Below are positions 34,946 to 45,723 of a stretch of DNA of 50,115 nt, one piece after another. The stretch spans positions 1 to 50,115 of the forward strand of contig JAHBMJ010000319.1 in assembly GCA_018398765.1 (NCBI GenBank), written 5' to 3'. Position numbers and translations under genes: made by a program. Numbering within the stretch: the first letter of the stretch is position 1; each line of letters starts with the position of its first letter. A model generated the notes under the pieces. The model was not told the DNA's origin. It worked only from the letters and a program-made list of their open reading frames with translations, and did not search any database. This DNA is from Chromera velia. Taxonomy: Eukaryota > Sar > Chromeraceae.

Positions 34946-36900
34946 ACGCTTCATTGAACGTTGGTTTTCATGCTCGAGAGTCCAAACAAACAAAAAGAAA
35001 GAAAGAAAAACGAACATCTTGACCGACGCATGCGGCCCCAAATTTGATCTGTTGAATGAATGGATGGATGGTTTTCCTTCCCGCTGCCACTGGCCGGTTT
35101 TTTGTCAACCTTTCTGATTTTGATTGACTACTTGTTCACCTTACTGTTCAATCAAGCAAAAACAAAAAGAAAGATGACCGCCTCATCCGATATGCGTGCG
35201 ATCAAAGATGTGACTGAAACTCGTGAGACTAAAAGAACCGCAAAAGAAACAAGTCAGAGAAGTCTCTCTCCTCGAAACACGTGTGTGCCCTCAAATCCGA
35301 ATACGAACAGAAAGCATGATCGATAACAGACAACAGTGCATGAATGAATAAGCGAAACAGGCAGACAACGCGCGCAATGCATGCACATGATGCTGCTGCT
35401 GGGAAAAGAAGTCCACACAGAAGAATTGGGGACTTTTTTCAGACGGTCAAGAGAGAACCACCGTTTGATTCAATGCACCAGAATATGCATGCACAGAGGA
35501 TCACAGAGGCGCCTTTGTACCAGAATATGCAAAAAGGAAATCACGTTTGTACAACGGTAAAGATGCTTGAACGTGCGTTCTCGGAGAGCCTGCTGTTCCG
35601 TCGGTGCGTCTCCGTGAGTTCATGCAGAATTACGGCCATGCAATCGCATGATCGAAGGACTCCCTGTTGGGAGGGGGACAAAAAAAGGATTAATTGAAAC
35701 TCTTCACAGAAGAGAAGCAGAAAACAGTTCAAGGACGGCAAGTAGAAAAGAACGTGATGAATGGTATAAAGGAGGATTCAATGGAGAAGCGAAAACCACA
35801 TAAACGCCCACTTGCAAGTAAAACTATGCAAACGCAACCTGCTCGTCGTAAGAAAAGGGAAAAGCGAGGAGAAGAAAGGGCACTGTAAAACAATGGCAAG
35901 AAAAAGAAGCGCAGGGAAAAGAAGTTGGTGAGACCTTTCTGCTTGTCTGAAAGAATCACGGAAGACTCGGAATTCAGACCGTGTTGAACATAAATAATTA
36001 ATGTAAGACCGTCACGGTGTTTGAGAGTACAAAAGCGTCAGACGAGTTTCATACCATCGAATCGTTGAGCAAACGCAACCGCTTTCTGAAAATGCACTCC
36101 TTATTCTGACTCATTCAACGCATGGTACTCGAGCAAACGTTTGATCTGTGCCCTCAATTCATGTTACGAATCATGTATTACTAAGATATCAGTGATACTG
36201 TTAGACCATATATAAGAACTTTAATAATTAGGATCGAAGGGCTCACCGGCGTTGAAACCATCTCAATTATAGACTAAAGAACCAAATAAATTCAATTTAA
36301 TTTAAAGTGTGACCTAAGGTACCCTGCAGCTAGCTAGGATTCTACAGGGTTTTAAGCTAGGATTTTAGGGGTTTCAGCTAGAAGATTGCCTAAAAATTTA
36401 CCGGGGTTCAAAATTTTACCTAGAATTTACTGTCTTAAAAAACTTAGTTGTCAAACTTTTCAATATATCTATTTATACCTATAACCGAAAGCAAAATTTT
36501 AGTGATATATCCCAATTGAATTTTGAATATATTTAGATGTATATTAGAAACTGTCTTGTAAGTGAAGTTTTTTTCGGTTTTGGCGGAATGAATTGAGTGT
36601 GTCAAATTAAGACTCAAAGAGTCAGAGTAACAGGAAAAAATGTTGATAAAAATTCTAGTAAAAATTCTAGCTAGTCTAAACTATACTTTGAGAAAACTAA
36701 TCTACACCGTGACAGTCATGGGTATTCATTGACTACTCTTCAAGTTTTATTTATCTAGAAAATTCTGGACCGAAGTCTTGGCGAAATCAAGCGAATTTCC
36801 CTAAAATTTATTTACGCAAAGTTTTGCAAATTATGAATATGTTTTAAACAGCATTCAGAAGCATGAAAAGGACGTCAACTTACACAAAAAAAAAATAAAA
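34946..36900. other. Kinase 3' flank and AT-rich spacer
   Basis: 34946-35960 is mixed composition with A-rich stretches, TGCATGC words (~35380, ~35487) and short open frames (for example 35344-35697) of unconvincing composition. 35960-36900 is AT-rich and CpG-poor with repeated GCTAGGATT(T/C) words near 36330-36375. No gene is supported. Confidence 0.5.
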
Positions 36901-37336
36901 TGCAAGCCTAAACAATAGATAATAATCGGGCATCATGGAAGAGGGTGTGCTGGAGAAATGTTGCATGTAGGATAGCCTGGATAGGCAGACAGGAAAAAAA
37001 AAGTTGGGATCGAAAGTTGTTTGTCATAGTGTTTGTCCAGGCTACCAAGCGGCCGCATCGCCGGAAACTCTGACGCAGATCAAGTGAGCACTCATCCATA
37101 CAGGGTGAACAATTGGCAAGCTAGAGGACAGATGAGGACAGCCTGGGTGGATCACTGAGAGACATCCAATGGAAGGAAAGAAGAGCTGATCTCAGCACCT
37201 CGCTGCACTGTGTGAGCATGTGAGCCTAATGTGAAGTCTCAGTGTGTGGCATGCTCTAGGGCAGGCTTTCTGCTGGGCTTGCCATGCCGCTGTCTGTTGT
37301 GCATGGAACTTGCATTCAAGTGGCAGTCCGTCCACC
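36901..37336. other. 3' flank of the first 243-aa paralogue
   Basis: Mixed composition. It probably contains the 3' untranslated region of the minus-strand gene that ends at 37337. No other feature is seen. Confidence 0.5.
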
Positions 37337-38068
37337 TCACTCTTCGCCTTCCTCCTCCTCACCATCCTCATCCTCCTCGTCTTCCGGAGCTGCGAGGTCC
37401 ATCAGCTCGCCGAAGAGCTTTTTCGACATTTCATCTCCGCAGACTCCTTTTCCAACCAGAGCCTTGCTCGCCTTCAGACACACAGTGACGCACACGATCC
37501 TTGCAAGCATCCCGGGGGACATCTGACGCGCCGGGATCTTCAGCTGCCTGGCCCACTCCTTTGCCTCCTTCACATCGTCAAAACCGGTTGCCTCGTCTTC
37601 GATGCCGAAGGGATCGTCGTGGCGGTCGATGTCTTCAAACGGACCTTGTCCAAGAAAAGCAAGATCGAATTCCCCTTTGCAGTAGCCTTCGTCGTCCTCA
37701 TTGCGCAGAGTAAAAGTGAAGTTCTGTCCAACGACAGAGAACTCCACCTCCACTGTGTCCTCGGACATATTCCAGGACACATCTTGGTTGCTTATGTATT
37801 CCTTCGCACTTTTGACTTCCACTGCTCCCACTATCTTGCGGAGAAGCACTAGCTCTACCGCCTCGAATCGCTCTCTGAGCTCTGCACAGATCTCTTCAAC
37901 TTTTGGGTCCTCTCCCTCCTCCCGCGCCCTCTTTTCAACTTCCTCAAGAAGCTGACGGAGTTTTTTGGCGGTCCGGCCTAGGGTGCCCTTTGGAATGCTA
38001 GCTGCGACTGTGCTGGCATCCTTATTGAGGACAGTGTCCAGCTCTGCGGATTGCCGTTTGGGGGCCAT
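37337..38068 (-). CDS. Intronless unknown protein, paralogue A (243 aa)
   Basis: ATG 38068 to stop 37337. The frame is open further upstream, but the next copy (44268-45005) starts at the equivalent Met, so MAPKRQSAE is taken as the start. Features: a basic N-terminal tip, a charged helical segment with KKLRQLLEEVEKR (~35-47), a middle part with alternating hydrophobic residues and FDLAFLGQGPFEDIDR, a very conserved block WARQLKIPARQMSPG plus ARIVCVTVCLKAS (~180-210), and an acidic tail of Asp/Glu ending EEEEGEE. The acidic tail would suit a nuclear or chaperone-like role, but nothing identifies one. No membrane segment or signal peptide is seen. I know no family for it. TGCATGCA motifs lie 140-310 bp upstream. 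Confidence 0.8.
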   Translation of the reverse strand: MAPKRQSAELDTVLNKDASTVAASIPKGTLGRTAKKLRQLLEEVEKRAREEGEDPKVEEICAELRERFEAVELVLLRKIVGAVEVKSAKEYISNQDVSWNMSEDTVEVEFSVVGQNFTFTLRNEDDEGYCKGEFDLAFLGQGPFEDIDRHDDPFGIEDEATGFDDVKEAKEWARQLKIPARQMSPGMLARIVCVTVCLKASKALVGKGVCGDEMSKKLFGELMDLAAPEDEEDEDGEEEEGEE

Positions 38069-38204
38069 GATCCTTTCAAATTGGTCAGTATTACGGATCT
38101 GAATATCCGGGTTGCACTGTTGCAGCGCACAACGGAACAAAAAAGATGATTCGATGAGCGCCCACGTCAATTCAATGATTTTGGAGGTCAAGAGGCAGTA
38201 CACA

Positions 38205-38375
38205 GTCATATGTGCATGCAAATAGTGCGACAAACAACGCAGATGGCTCGAAATTCGAGAATTTCGAGTCCCACCTTGTCTCTCCTTGACTTTGAGTGTC
38301 GATCGGCGTGCATGCACCACATGCACATTGAAGCTTGGCTTAAGTGCATGCAACTGTGCAACATGCGTGTAACAG
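38205..38375 (-). promoter_or_regulatory. Upstream motif cluster of paralogue A
   Basis: GTGCATGCAAAT (~38212), GTGCATGCACCACATGCAC (~38308-38327), and AAGTGCATGCAAC followed by GCAACATGCGTG (~38341-38369). GTCGATCGGCG lies at about 38298. This is similar in content to the cluster upstream of paralogue B, with less CGCG. Confidence 0.45.
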
Positions 38376-38393
38376 TGAACTGTATGTATATAC

Positions 38394-40688
38394 TGTATAT
38401 TTCACATACTTTGTTCACCGGAGTTTCGGGTCCTCCACTTAAACATACCAAGTTTGAAAAAACTCCAGATAAATCTATGTAAAGAGCCTGCCCAAAAGTG
38501 AGGGGGCACTCATGCATTGCAGCCTACAAGAAGCGTGCACTGCCTCAGTCACAGCTCAGGATTCCTCAATCTAACCTAGAGAGAGAAAAGAGTCGTCAGC
38601 CTCCTAGGTAGACGGTCTGGTGGGTGCCCTGCAGAAAGAAGAAAGCGACACACATGGACAGAGGGGCATGCAGGGAGACGGATGGGCAAATCTTTCAGTT
38701 CTTATCACTCCAATAAAAATTTGATAGAAAAGGCTGTTCTATGGACCCCCCCGACCTCAAAGATGTAATCAGCAACTTTGGAGACCCCCATTTGGTTACT
38801 TGAGCTGTGACCCAAGATCTGCCCCTGCCTTGACTTTGCACGATCTCTCCAGCCAGAAAAGAGACGGCAGACAAATGCATGCACGGGCGGCCCCGGAAGG
38901 CAGTGTGAAAGTGGGCAAAGTATGGGTGAATCTGGTATCTAAAGAAAAATTCATATGGGAGGTCATAGAAGGAGGCAGGAGGCAGGGACGGCATATGAGC
39001 AGGAAAGGGTCTCATGGTATACAGAAAACAAAAAACGCCATCTCTGGCCAGAAAAGCATGGCACAGCCACACAGAGCAGAATGAAAGATATAGAGGGGGG
39101 GGCACGTCTAGCGCTTTGCTGACCTGCCTTCTTCTCTCACCACAGAGAAGAGGAGAGATGCCGAGGGAGTGCACCTGCAGAGGGCATACATGCACTAATA
39201 TATACACTGAATGACAGGCCCCTGCCGCTAGTAAATTCAGCCAAGGAAGAGAAACAAACGAGCACACCGTATATTTCACCATACTTTGCCCACCAAGGTT
39301 TCGGGTCCTCCACCTAAACATACCAAGTTTGAAAAAACTTCAGATAAATCCATGTAAAGAGCCTGCCCAAAAGTGAGGGGGCACTCATGCATTGCAGCCT
39401 ATAAGAAGCGTGCACTGCCCCAGTCACAGCTCAAGATTCCTCAATCTAACCTAGAGAGAGAAAAGAGTCGTCAGCCTCCTGGGTGGACGGTCTGGTGGGT
39501 GCCCTGCAAAAAGAAGAAAGCGACACATATAGACAGAGGGGCATGCAGGGAGACGGATGGGCAAATCTTTTAGTTCTTATCACTCCAATAAAAATTTGAT
39601 AGAAAAGGCTGTTCTATGGACCCCCCCGACCTCAAAGATGTAATCAGCAACTTTGGAGACCCCCATTTGGTCACTTGAGCTGTGACCCAAGATCTCCCCC
39701 TGCCTCGACTTTGCACGATCTCTCCAGCCAGAAAAGAGACGGCAGACAAATGCATGCACGGGCGGCCCCGGAAGGCAGTGTGAAAGTGGGCAAAGTATGG
39801 GTAAATCTAGTATCTAAAGAAAAATTCATATGGGAAGTCATAGAAGGAGGCAGGAGGCAGGGACGGCATATGAGCAGGAAAGGGTCTCATGGTATACAGA
39901 AAACAAAAAACGCCATCTCTGGCCAGAAAAGCATGGCACAGCCACACAGAGCAGAATGAAAGATATAGAGGGGGGGGCACGTCTAGCGCTTTGCTGACCT
40001 GCCTTCTTCTCTCACCACAGAGAAGAGGAGAGATGCCGAGGGAGTGCACCTGCAGAGGGCATACATGCACTAATATATACACTGAATGACAGGCCCCTGC
40101 CGCTAGTAAATTCAGCCAAGGAAGAGAAACAAACGAGCACACCCTTTATTTCATCATACTTTGCCCACCAAGGTTTCGGGTCCTCCACCTAAACATACCA
40201 AGTTTGAAAAAACTTCAGATAAATCCATGTAAAGAGCCTGCCCAAAAGTGAGGGGGCACTCATGCATTGCAGCCTATAAGAAGCGTGCACTGCCCCAGTC
40301 ACAGCTCAAGATTCCTCAATCTAACCTAGAGAGAGAAAAGAGTCGTCAGCCTCCTGGGTGGACGGTCTGGTGGGTGCCCTGCAAAAAGAAGAAAGCGACA
40401 CATATAGACAGAGGGGCATGCAGGGAGACGGATGGGCAAATCTTTTAGTTCTTATCACTCCAATAAAAATTTGATAGAAAAGGCTGTTCTATGGACCCCC
40501 CCGACCTCAAAGATGTAATCAGCAACTTTGGAGACCCCCATTTGGTCACTTGAGCTGTGACCCAAGATCTCCCCCTGCCTCGACTTTGCACGATCTCTCC
40601 AGCCAGAAAAGAGACGGCAGACAAATGCATGCACGGGCGGCCCCGGAAGGCAGTGTAAAAGTGGGCAAAGTATGGGTGAATCTGGTAT
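38394..40688. repeat. 875-bp tandem repeat array, about 2.6 copies
   Basis: Units begin at about 38394, 39269 and 40144, exactly 875 bp apart. The third stops at about 40688, inside the unit, where it runs into unrelated TATATA sequence. Copies are nearly identical, with scattered substitutions. Copies 2 and 3 share most differences from copy 1, so they are the younger pair. Each unit carries AAATGCATGCACGGGCGGCC, a promoter-like combination. Both strands have open frames: about 80-94 codons on plus without an ATG at the start, and up to 208 on minus in copy 1. No known domain appears and reading frames on both strands are conserved only as expected from recency. I see no terminal repeats of a mobile element. 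Confidence 0.9.
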
Positions 40689-40831
40689 ATATATGCCACG
40701 CGAGGGGAGCGTTGCATGAACAACACTTAGCAACAACAACACTTGCAAGCTTCCACTAAATGTTGCGACGGCTAAGTTGATGTTATATATATATAGGCTG
40801 ACCTTGATTCCGAAAATGACGCCACGATTGC

Positions 40832-42599
40832 ATGAAAGACATGAAAGGTTCAGCGTTAGCATGTCATTTTGGTTGTCGGGAAGTCATACTATTGCAAAGG
40901 AGCAGAAATTTTGCAGGACTTTTGGACGTTCTCGCACGCGTCTTCGGCACAGCCCCGTCCGAGGCACGTCTCCTCTGCCACATTGAAAGACAAGGCCTCA
41001 ATGGCGGCCCACTCGAGTCTCTTCCCCCCGCACAACGGGGCCTTTCTGCTGTTCCTCTGGAACGTCTTCGCGGACGGCGGGCAGACTGCCTACCTGATGT
41101 CAGGCTGATGCAGAGAAGGAATTTGCAGAGACAGAAGTGCATGCAGCTCTTTGAAGAAGGGGGGGTGTAGGGATTCTTTCCAAAGCCCAACGTTCTCCGA
41201 CTTTTTCTGATTGTCTTTGTCGTCAATCTGTTGGTCTCTCTGTGTATTCTCTCTCTCAACATTGCAGTGCACAGGGAGATGGAAGAGAGTGGTGAGACAA
41301 TTTCAAAGGCAACACATGCATGAATATATATATATACGCGCATGGAGAGGAGATGGAGGAACATTCGGAAAGGATGTCTTCTCCGTCCCCCTTTTGTATT
41401 GGTCGAGGATGCTCTTTCTCTTGCGGTCACCTCTTTCAATCTCTCCCTTCAACAGAAAGAGGAGGGAAGGAACACCAACCCTTATTACTTCTACCATTTT
41501 CTCCTCATATGGCTTTCTGTCACTATGCAGCTGACCAATTGTTGTATTGTTGTCGATGGTTTGGGGACACAAAGTCGCCTAACACGTCGCTCGTCTGACA
41601 GTGGCGGGGTGTCGAAGAAGGAGCCGCAGGGTGAGACCCTTGACTCTTGAGTAGGAATGGGCATGACATAGCCATGAGAGTGAAGAGAAGAGGAAGGGGG
41701 CAGAGAAAGCAGCGCTGTTGATGCTGCAGTGGGACGTCGCTTTGAAGATTGAGGCCCTCTGTCAGGACGCTTCGTCTTCCCGGAGTTACTATGCGCAGTA
41801 ACAAAACCCTTGAAGAGGCCCCCATTACATCCCATTACCTTCTCCCTCACCGTTCGGTTGATTTCTCGGGAGGTTCGTGCTGGAATTGGCTGTTTACAGA
41901 TTTTTCTGTGGGATCTTCGTCCTCTTTGTGCAACTGGAGTGCTGAACGTGTTTCTCCCAAAGGATTCTAACCCAGGCTTCCATGCAGGATGTTGCATGGT
42001 CTAAGCCACCCTGCAGGGCAGACCGTTTTCTGCACCCTTTCGCCTCTTTTATTCTGGGAATGCGTCGGGAAGCGCAGAGCGAACCTCTGGCGACCTCTGG
42101 CGGCAATACTGGGGATTCCGAGTTATGGCAATGTCCTATTGAAGACGTGCCGTCTCTCCTCTTCAGATTGTCGCTGGTGGTGCTGGAGATTGTCATTTCT
42201 TTCTTTCCTTCCAGCTAGCTTGCTGTGGGATGCAGTCCTCAGGGGCTATCCCACAATCTGAATTCAGTCTCTACCGTTGTCTGTTCTTGCCTTCAGGCGA
42301 TAGAGCGCGAACGAAGAATGAGATGGGATGTGGTGGAGGCAGGTTTGGGTGGGTCTCTGTTGGTCGGAAGGCGAAAGAAAGAGCGGCAGAAAACATCACA
42401 TAGATCTAGAAAACAGGTGCCGCACAGGTACAGAAGGAAAAGGGCTAACGACAGTTCGAGACAGAGTGACCAGATTTCTGTTGATTCTGGGGGACCAAGG
42501 GAGGGACCTTTTTCCATCAATGCCCTCTCAACCAGCGATAGCCTGAAAGTAGTTGAGAATGTGGCGCGGAAAACAGATCCGATTCGATGCAGTTTGTAA
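40832..42599 (+). CDS. Candidate multi-exon hypothetical gene
   Basis: Best-supported parts: a first frame from ATG 40832 (open to 41170; includes LLDVLARVFGTAPSEARLL and an Arg/Leu-rich stretch), an exon-like segment 41531-41630 (acceptor ATGCAG, donor GTGAGA; CCIVVDGLGTQSR), and a terminal exon 42297-42599 (acceptor CTTCAG; AIERERRMRWDVVEAGLGG, then Lys/Arg- and Ser-rich, ending TAA). The exons between 41630 and 42297 are not resolved, and the phase of 41630 does not match 42297 directly. A minus-strand open frame (41491-41997, 168 aa, basic) competes in the middle. No domain is recognised. A TATATATATATA tract lies 40 bp upstream of the ATG. Confidence 0.4.
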
Positions 42600-44267
42600 C
42601 GAACGCCAACTTTGTGAAAATGCAGAGTTTCTCGACATTTTGCTGTTTCCCCCATGCTTTAAATTCCTGATTTACTGGTTTTCTTGTAGATCGACGGGCG
42701 TTTGGAAATGTGTATATGCATATTGGCATGCATGTGTATGTGAGTTGTCTGTACCCTCGCTTTTCTCGCGATGAAATTATGTAGCAGTTGATGTCAGCAC
42801 AAGCGGGAATGAGGGAGTGAGGGTATTAATATTCACCCAGGAGAGCGGCCAGGCTATTTGAACCGGGCTATCGTATGAAGCGAGACACGGCATCACTGAA
42901 GTCTTGCTTTGCCTTTTTTATGTCAATTCATTTTTTTCGTTTCAATGCAGTGAGTTTATTACCTAGAGATCGGCTTTCTTATACACTGGCACTTTGAATC
43001 TAATTTTGACTAGAATTTTGACCAGTTTTTTTTGCAGTTTTTAAATTTTAGTTAACAATTCAGATTCTCTGAATACTTTTAAAGAAAGGTGATTCTTGAA
43101 TTAAGTTTTTTCTTCCTTTGAATTTTATACTGCTTTAGAATTTATTATCAACTTTTAAATAAGTTAAATTGCATTTATGATTGTTCATTTCTAAAAATAG
43201 AAAATTGAAATGAAAATCTACTCGCAAACTTGAACAAACCAAGGTTGCATGCCATGCCCCATAGTTAGTCAGAGCTAGCCAGAGCCCAAATGCTAGCTCA
43301 AGTGCACCGGCTTTAACTGCCTCAAATTAAATGTACTATATCTATAGTACTAGGCCCATAACTAGAGAAATTATAGGTGCCAGTGCCTTTTCATATAAAG
43401 TATTAGTCTAGGTATTAGTACGAACACTAGCAGTCTAGCACCAACAATTTAAATAATACAGTGTTCAAAGGATATTATTATTAGATCATCATTAGATCAT
43501 GAAGTGCATGGGAATTCCGCATTTGTTTGTGTCTGAAATGTTCAACGTTGTTTAAGCTAAATATAGTTCCCGATAGATTAATAGTTGGATATAATTATGT
43601 GCGTATCAAAATTATGGACACTGCATGCATAAGAATCCACCAACAGAATGAAAAGACATGCAAAAGAAAAAAAAGCCACACAAAAGCGGTTGCAATGAAT
43701 GTAGATCATGCGGTGGAAAGGAAAAACAATGAAAGAATAAAAGACGGAAAGACAAACAGTATACACAGTACAGAGGACAGGCGGGAATCGATCCCCGCCG
43801 CGGGATGCATGCGGGCAGTCACTTCACTTATTAAAGGCAAGAAGCTACACAAAACTGTCGACAGGAGAAGTTGGGGGGCAAGCCTCGCCAACCGAGAGAC
43901 CTTCATGAGGACTCTCGTTGACTATGATGGAACGACACGTGGTGGTGGGAATTTTCAAGAAAATACAGTTTGAATCCAGTCTGAGAGTGTTCCTTCTGGG
44001 GTGTCACGCCCCTTCTATAGAATGCTTCCAGCTAGGCTTCCAGACTGAAGAGATAGAGTGAGCATACCTGTGAAAAGTTCTGGTAAAGAGGCATCAAGGG
44101 AAAAGAAAAGGTGTGTTGGTGGCGTGTCAAGCAGAGCAGCTGGGAGAGCATGTCAGTCTGATTTGAAAACTCACTGTATGGCAGTGTCTTTCTCTTGTTG
44201 GGCTGTCCATTCAATGTCCCTGTCTCTTGTAATAACACCGATCATTCACTACGGCACTCTGTCTAGC
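42600..44267. other. Intergenic DNA with AT-rich block
   Basis: 42950-43560 is AT-rich and CpG-poor. A plus frame at 43527-43973 is Lys/Asn-rich and has no family. Near 43778-43815 there is a GC-rich palindrome around GATCGAT followed by CGCGGGATGCATGCGGG, again the composite motif set. The remainder to 44267 is probably 3' flank of paralogue B. Confidence 0.45.
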
Positions 44268-45005
44268 TCACTTCTTCCCCTCCTCCTCCTCAAAGTCCAA
44301 ATCCTCAGCTTCTTCTGGAGTGGCAAAGTGCATGAGCTCGTTGAAGAATTTTTTCGACATCTCATCTCCGCAGAGCCCTTTTGCTTCCAGAACCTGGCTC
44401 GCCTTCAGACACACAGTGACGCACACGATCCTTGCAAGCATCCCGGGGGACATCTGACGTGCCGGGATCTTCAGCTGTTTGGCCCACTCCTTTGCCTCCG
44501 TCACATCGCCAAAATCCTTCACATACTCAGATTCTTCGATACCGAACGGATCGTTCCGCCGATCGATATTGTCGTAGTTGCCCTCGCCCAGAAACGCGAG
44601 ATCAAAATACCCGTCGCAAATGCACTGATAGTTTGTATTGCAGAGATAAAAACGGAACTCCTCCCCGAAAAGAGACCACTCCACCTCGACTGTCTCCTCG
44701 TTGTGCTTGTATTCTTGCATGCTGATGTACTCCTTGGCACTTCTGATGTTCACTGCATTGACGATCTTGCGAAAGATCATCATTTGGTCCTTGGTGGAGG
44801 TGAATCTGTCCCTTAGCTCCGCACATATTGCTTCCACCATGGGATCCTCCCCCTCCTCTCGTGATCTCTTTTCAACTGCCTCAAGAATTTGACGCAGCTT
44901 TTTTGCGCTCTGGTCGAGCGAACCCTTCGGCAGGCCAGCTGCGAATGTGACGGGATCCTTACTGAGTAGACTGTCCTGCTCAGCGGATCGCCTTTTGGGT
45001 GCCAT
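44268..45005 (-). CDS. Intronless unknown protein, paralogue B (245 aa)
   Basis: ATG 45005 to stop 44268. It aligns end to end with paralogue A: MAPKRRSAEQD at the start, PKGSLDQSAKKLRQILEAVE, FDLAFLGEGNYDNIDRRND, the block WAKQLKIPARQMSPG plus ARIVCVTVCLKAS, GDEMSKKFFNELMHFA, and an acidic end (EEEEGKK). The centre is the most divergent part and contains extra Cys/Tyr/Asn. The orientation is the same as A, 6.2 kb away. It has no introns, unlike most genes here, which may mean an ancestral retrocopy followed by DNA duplication, or simply an intronless family. The function is unknown. The upstream region is shared with the ankyrin gene at 45724. Confidence 0.8.
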   Translation of the reverse strand: MAPKRRSAEQDSLLSKDPVTFAAGLPKGSLDQSAKKLRQILEAVEKRSREEGEDPMVEAICAELRDRFTSTKDQMMIFRKIVNAVNIRSAKEYISMQEYKHNEETVEVEWSLFGEEFRFYLCNTNYQCICDGYFDLAFLGEGNYDNIDRRNDPFGIEESEYVKDFGDVTEAKEWAKQLKIPARQMSPGMLARIVCVTVCLKASQVLEAKGLCGDEMSKKFFNELMHFATPEEAEDLDFEEEEGKK

Positions 45006-45723
45006 GGTCTTTCAGTTTCAACGGGTGCAGATGGCCAGCCGCGCAAGCTCGCTTCAGAGTCTTGATGTATATATGTAAACACAGGATCCAATTCAGCTGT
45101 ATATATATATATATATAGAAATTCAGCACAGACCGTTAGTTCGAAGTCGTGCTTGATGAGGTAGTGCGAAACGCAAGTGCTTTTTTGTCCTCTCTGCTTG
45201 CCTCCCGTGGATCTCTGACCGAAAGGTTCTGTAGTTCCCTGCATATATACCTGCGTGCGCTGAATCATCAGAATGCATGACAGCAACACATTCATGAAGT
45301 TGCGCTGATGCATGCAACACGCAACACTTTCGATCACGCGCGTGAACAACATGCGTGCACACACTTTGAGTGCATGTTTCATGTGAGCAACATGCACTTC
45401 CTGGTCCGACAAAGGACCAGAGAGACACTAAAGAACTTCATGAGCCGCGCGCGTTGCGGATCGATGCAACATGCATGCAGCACTGAGCCTGACCTTTTTT
45501 TGCAGCGCACTGCGAGTCTGCGGATCTGATCGATTCAGACGAAGGTGTCAGCTCTCTACACCAGACCAGCATCAAATACCAGCGCACCATTCCCGTCGTC
45601 CTGGCAGAATCTGCAAAACCGAAAGCCCCGCACGCAATTCGAAGTATATATTTACTTCGTACATATATAGACTGCCTGCCAGATGTCACTGCACGAAGTG
45701 CTGCACGCTGAGCAACGGGAACG
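45006..45723. promoter_or_regulatory. Shared upstream region between paralogue B and the exon-modular ankyrin gene
   Basis: 718 bp separate the start codons. Motifs include a TA run (45101-45116), TGATGCATGCAACACGCAAC (~45305-45324), GATCACGCGCGTG (~45330), CAACATGCGTGCAC (~45347), and CCGCGCGCGTTGCGGATCGATGCAACATGCATGCAG (~45445-45480), where all three components are fused within 40 bp. Bidirectional promoter function is inferred from position. Confidence 0.5.

Noticed and set aside
35344-35697. 117-aa plus-strand frame with an ATG
   Set aside because: Its composition looks random, with a repeated Gln-Asn-Met word from a short DNA repeat, and there are no splice or promoter cues.
38695-39321. 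208-aa minus-strand frame in the first 875-bp repeat unit
   Set aside because: Rich in Phe/Ser/Pro/Cys without domains; the equivalent frame is not kept intact in copy 2, and the plus strand is equally open. Not enough to call a gene.
41491-41997. 168-aa basic minus-strand frame
   Set aside because: It overlaps plus-strand segments that have acceptor and donor sites; no domain decides between strands, so it is mentioned only as the alternative.
43770-43850. Possible minus-strand tRNA (GGGATCGATTCCC resembles a T-arm)
   Set aside because: No matching acceptor stem or D- and anticodon arms at the required distances; it is better explained as a GATCGAT palindrome within the composite motif set.
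43527-43973. 148-aa Lys/Asn-rich plus-strand frame
   Set aside because: It starts in an AT-rich block without an upstream element and has no recognisable motif; kept only as a note in the spacer entry.
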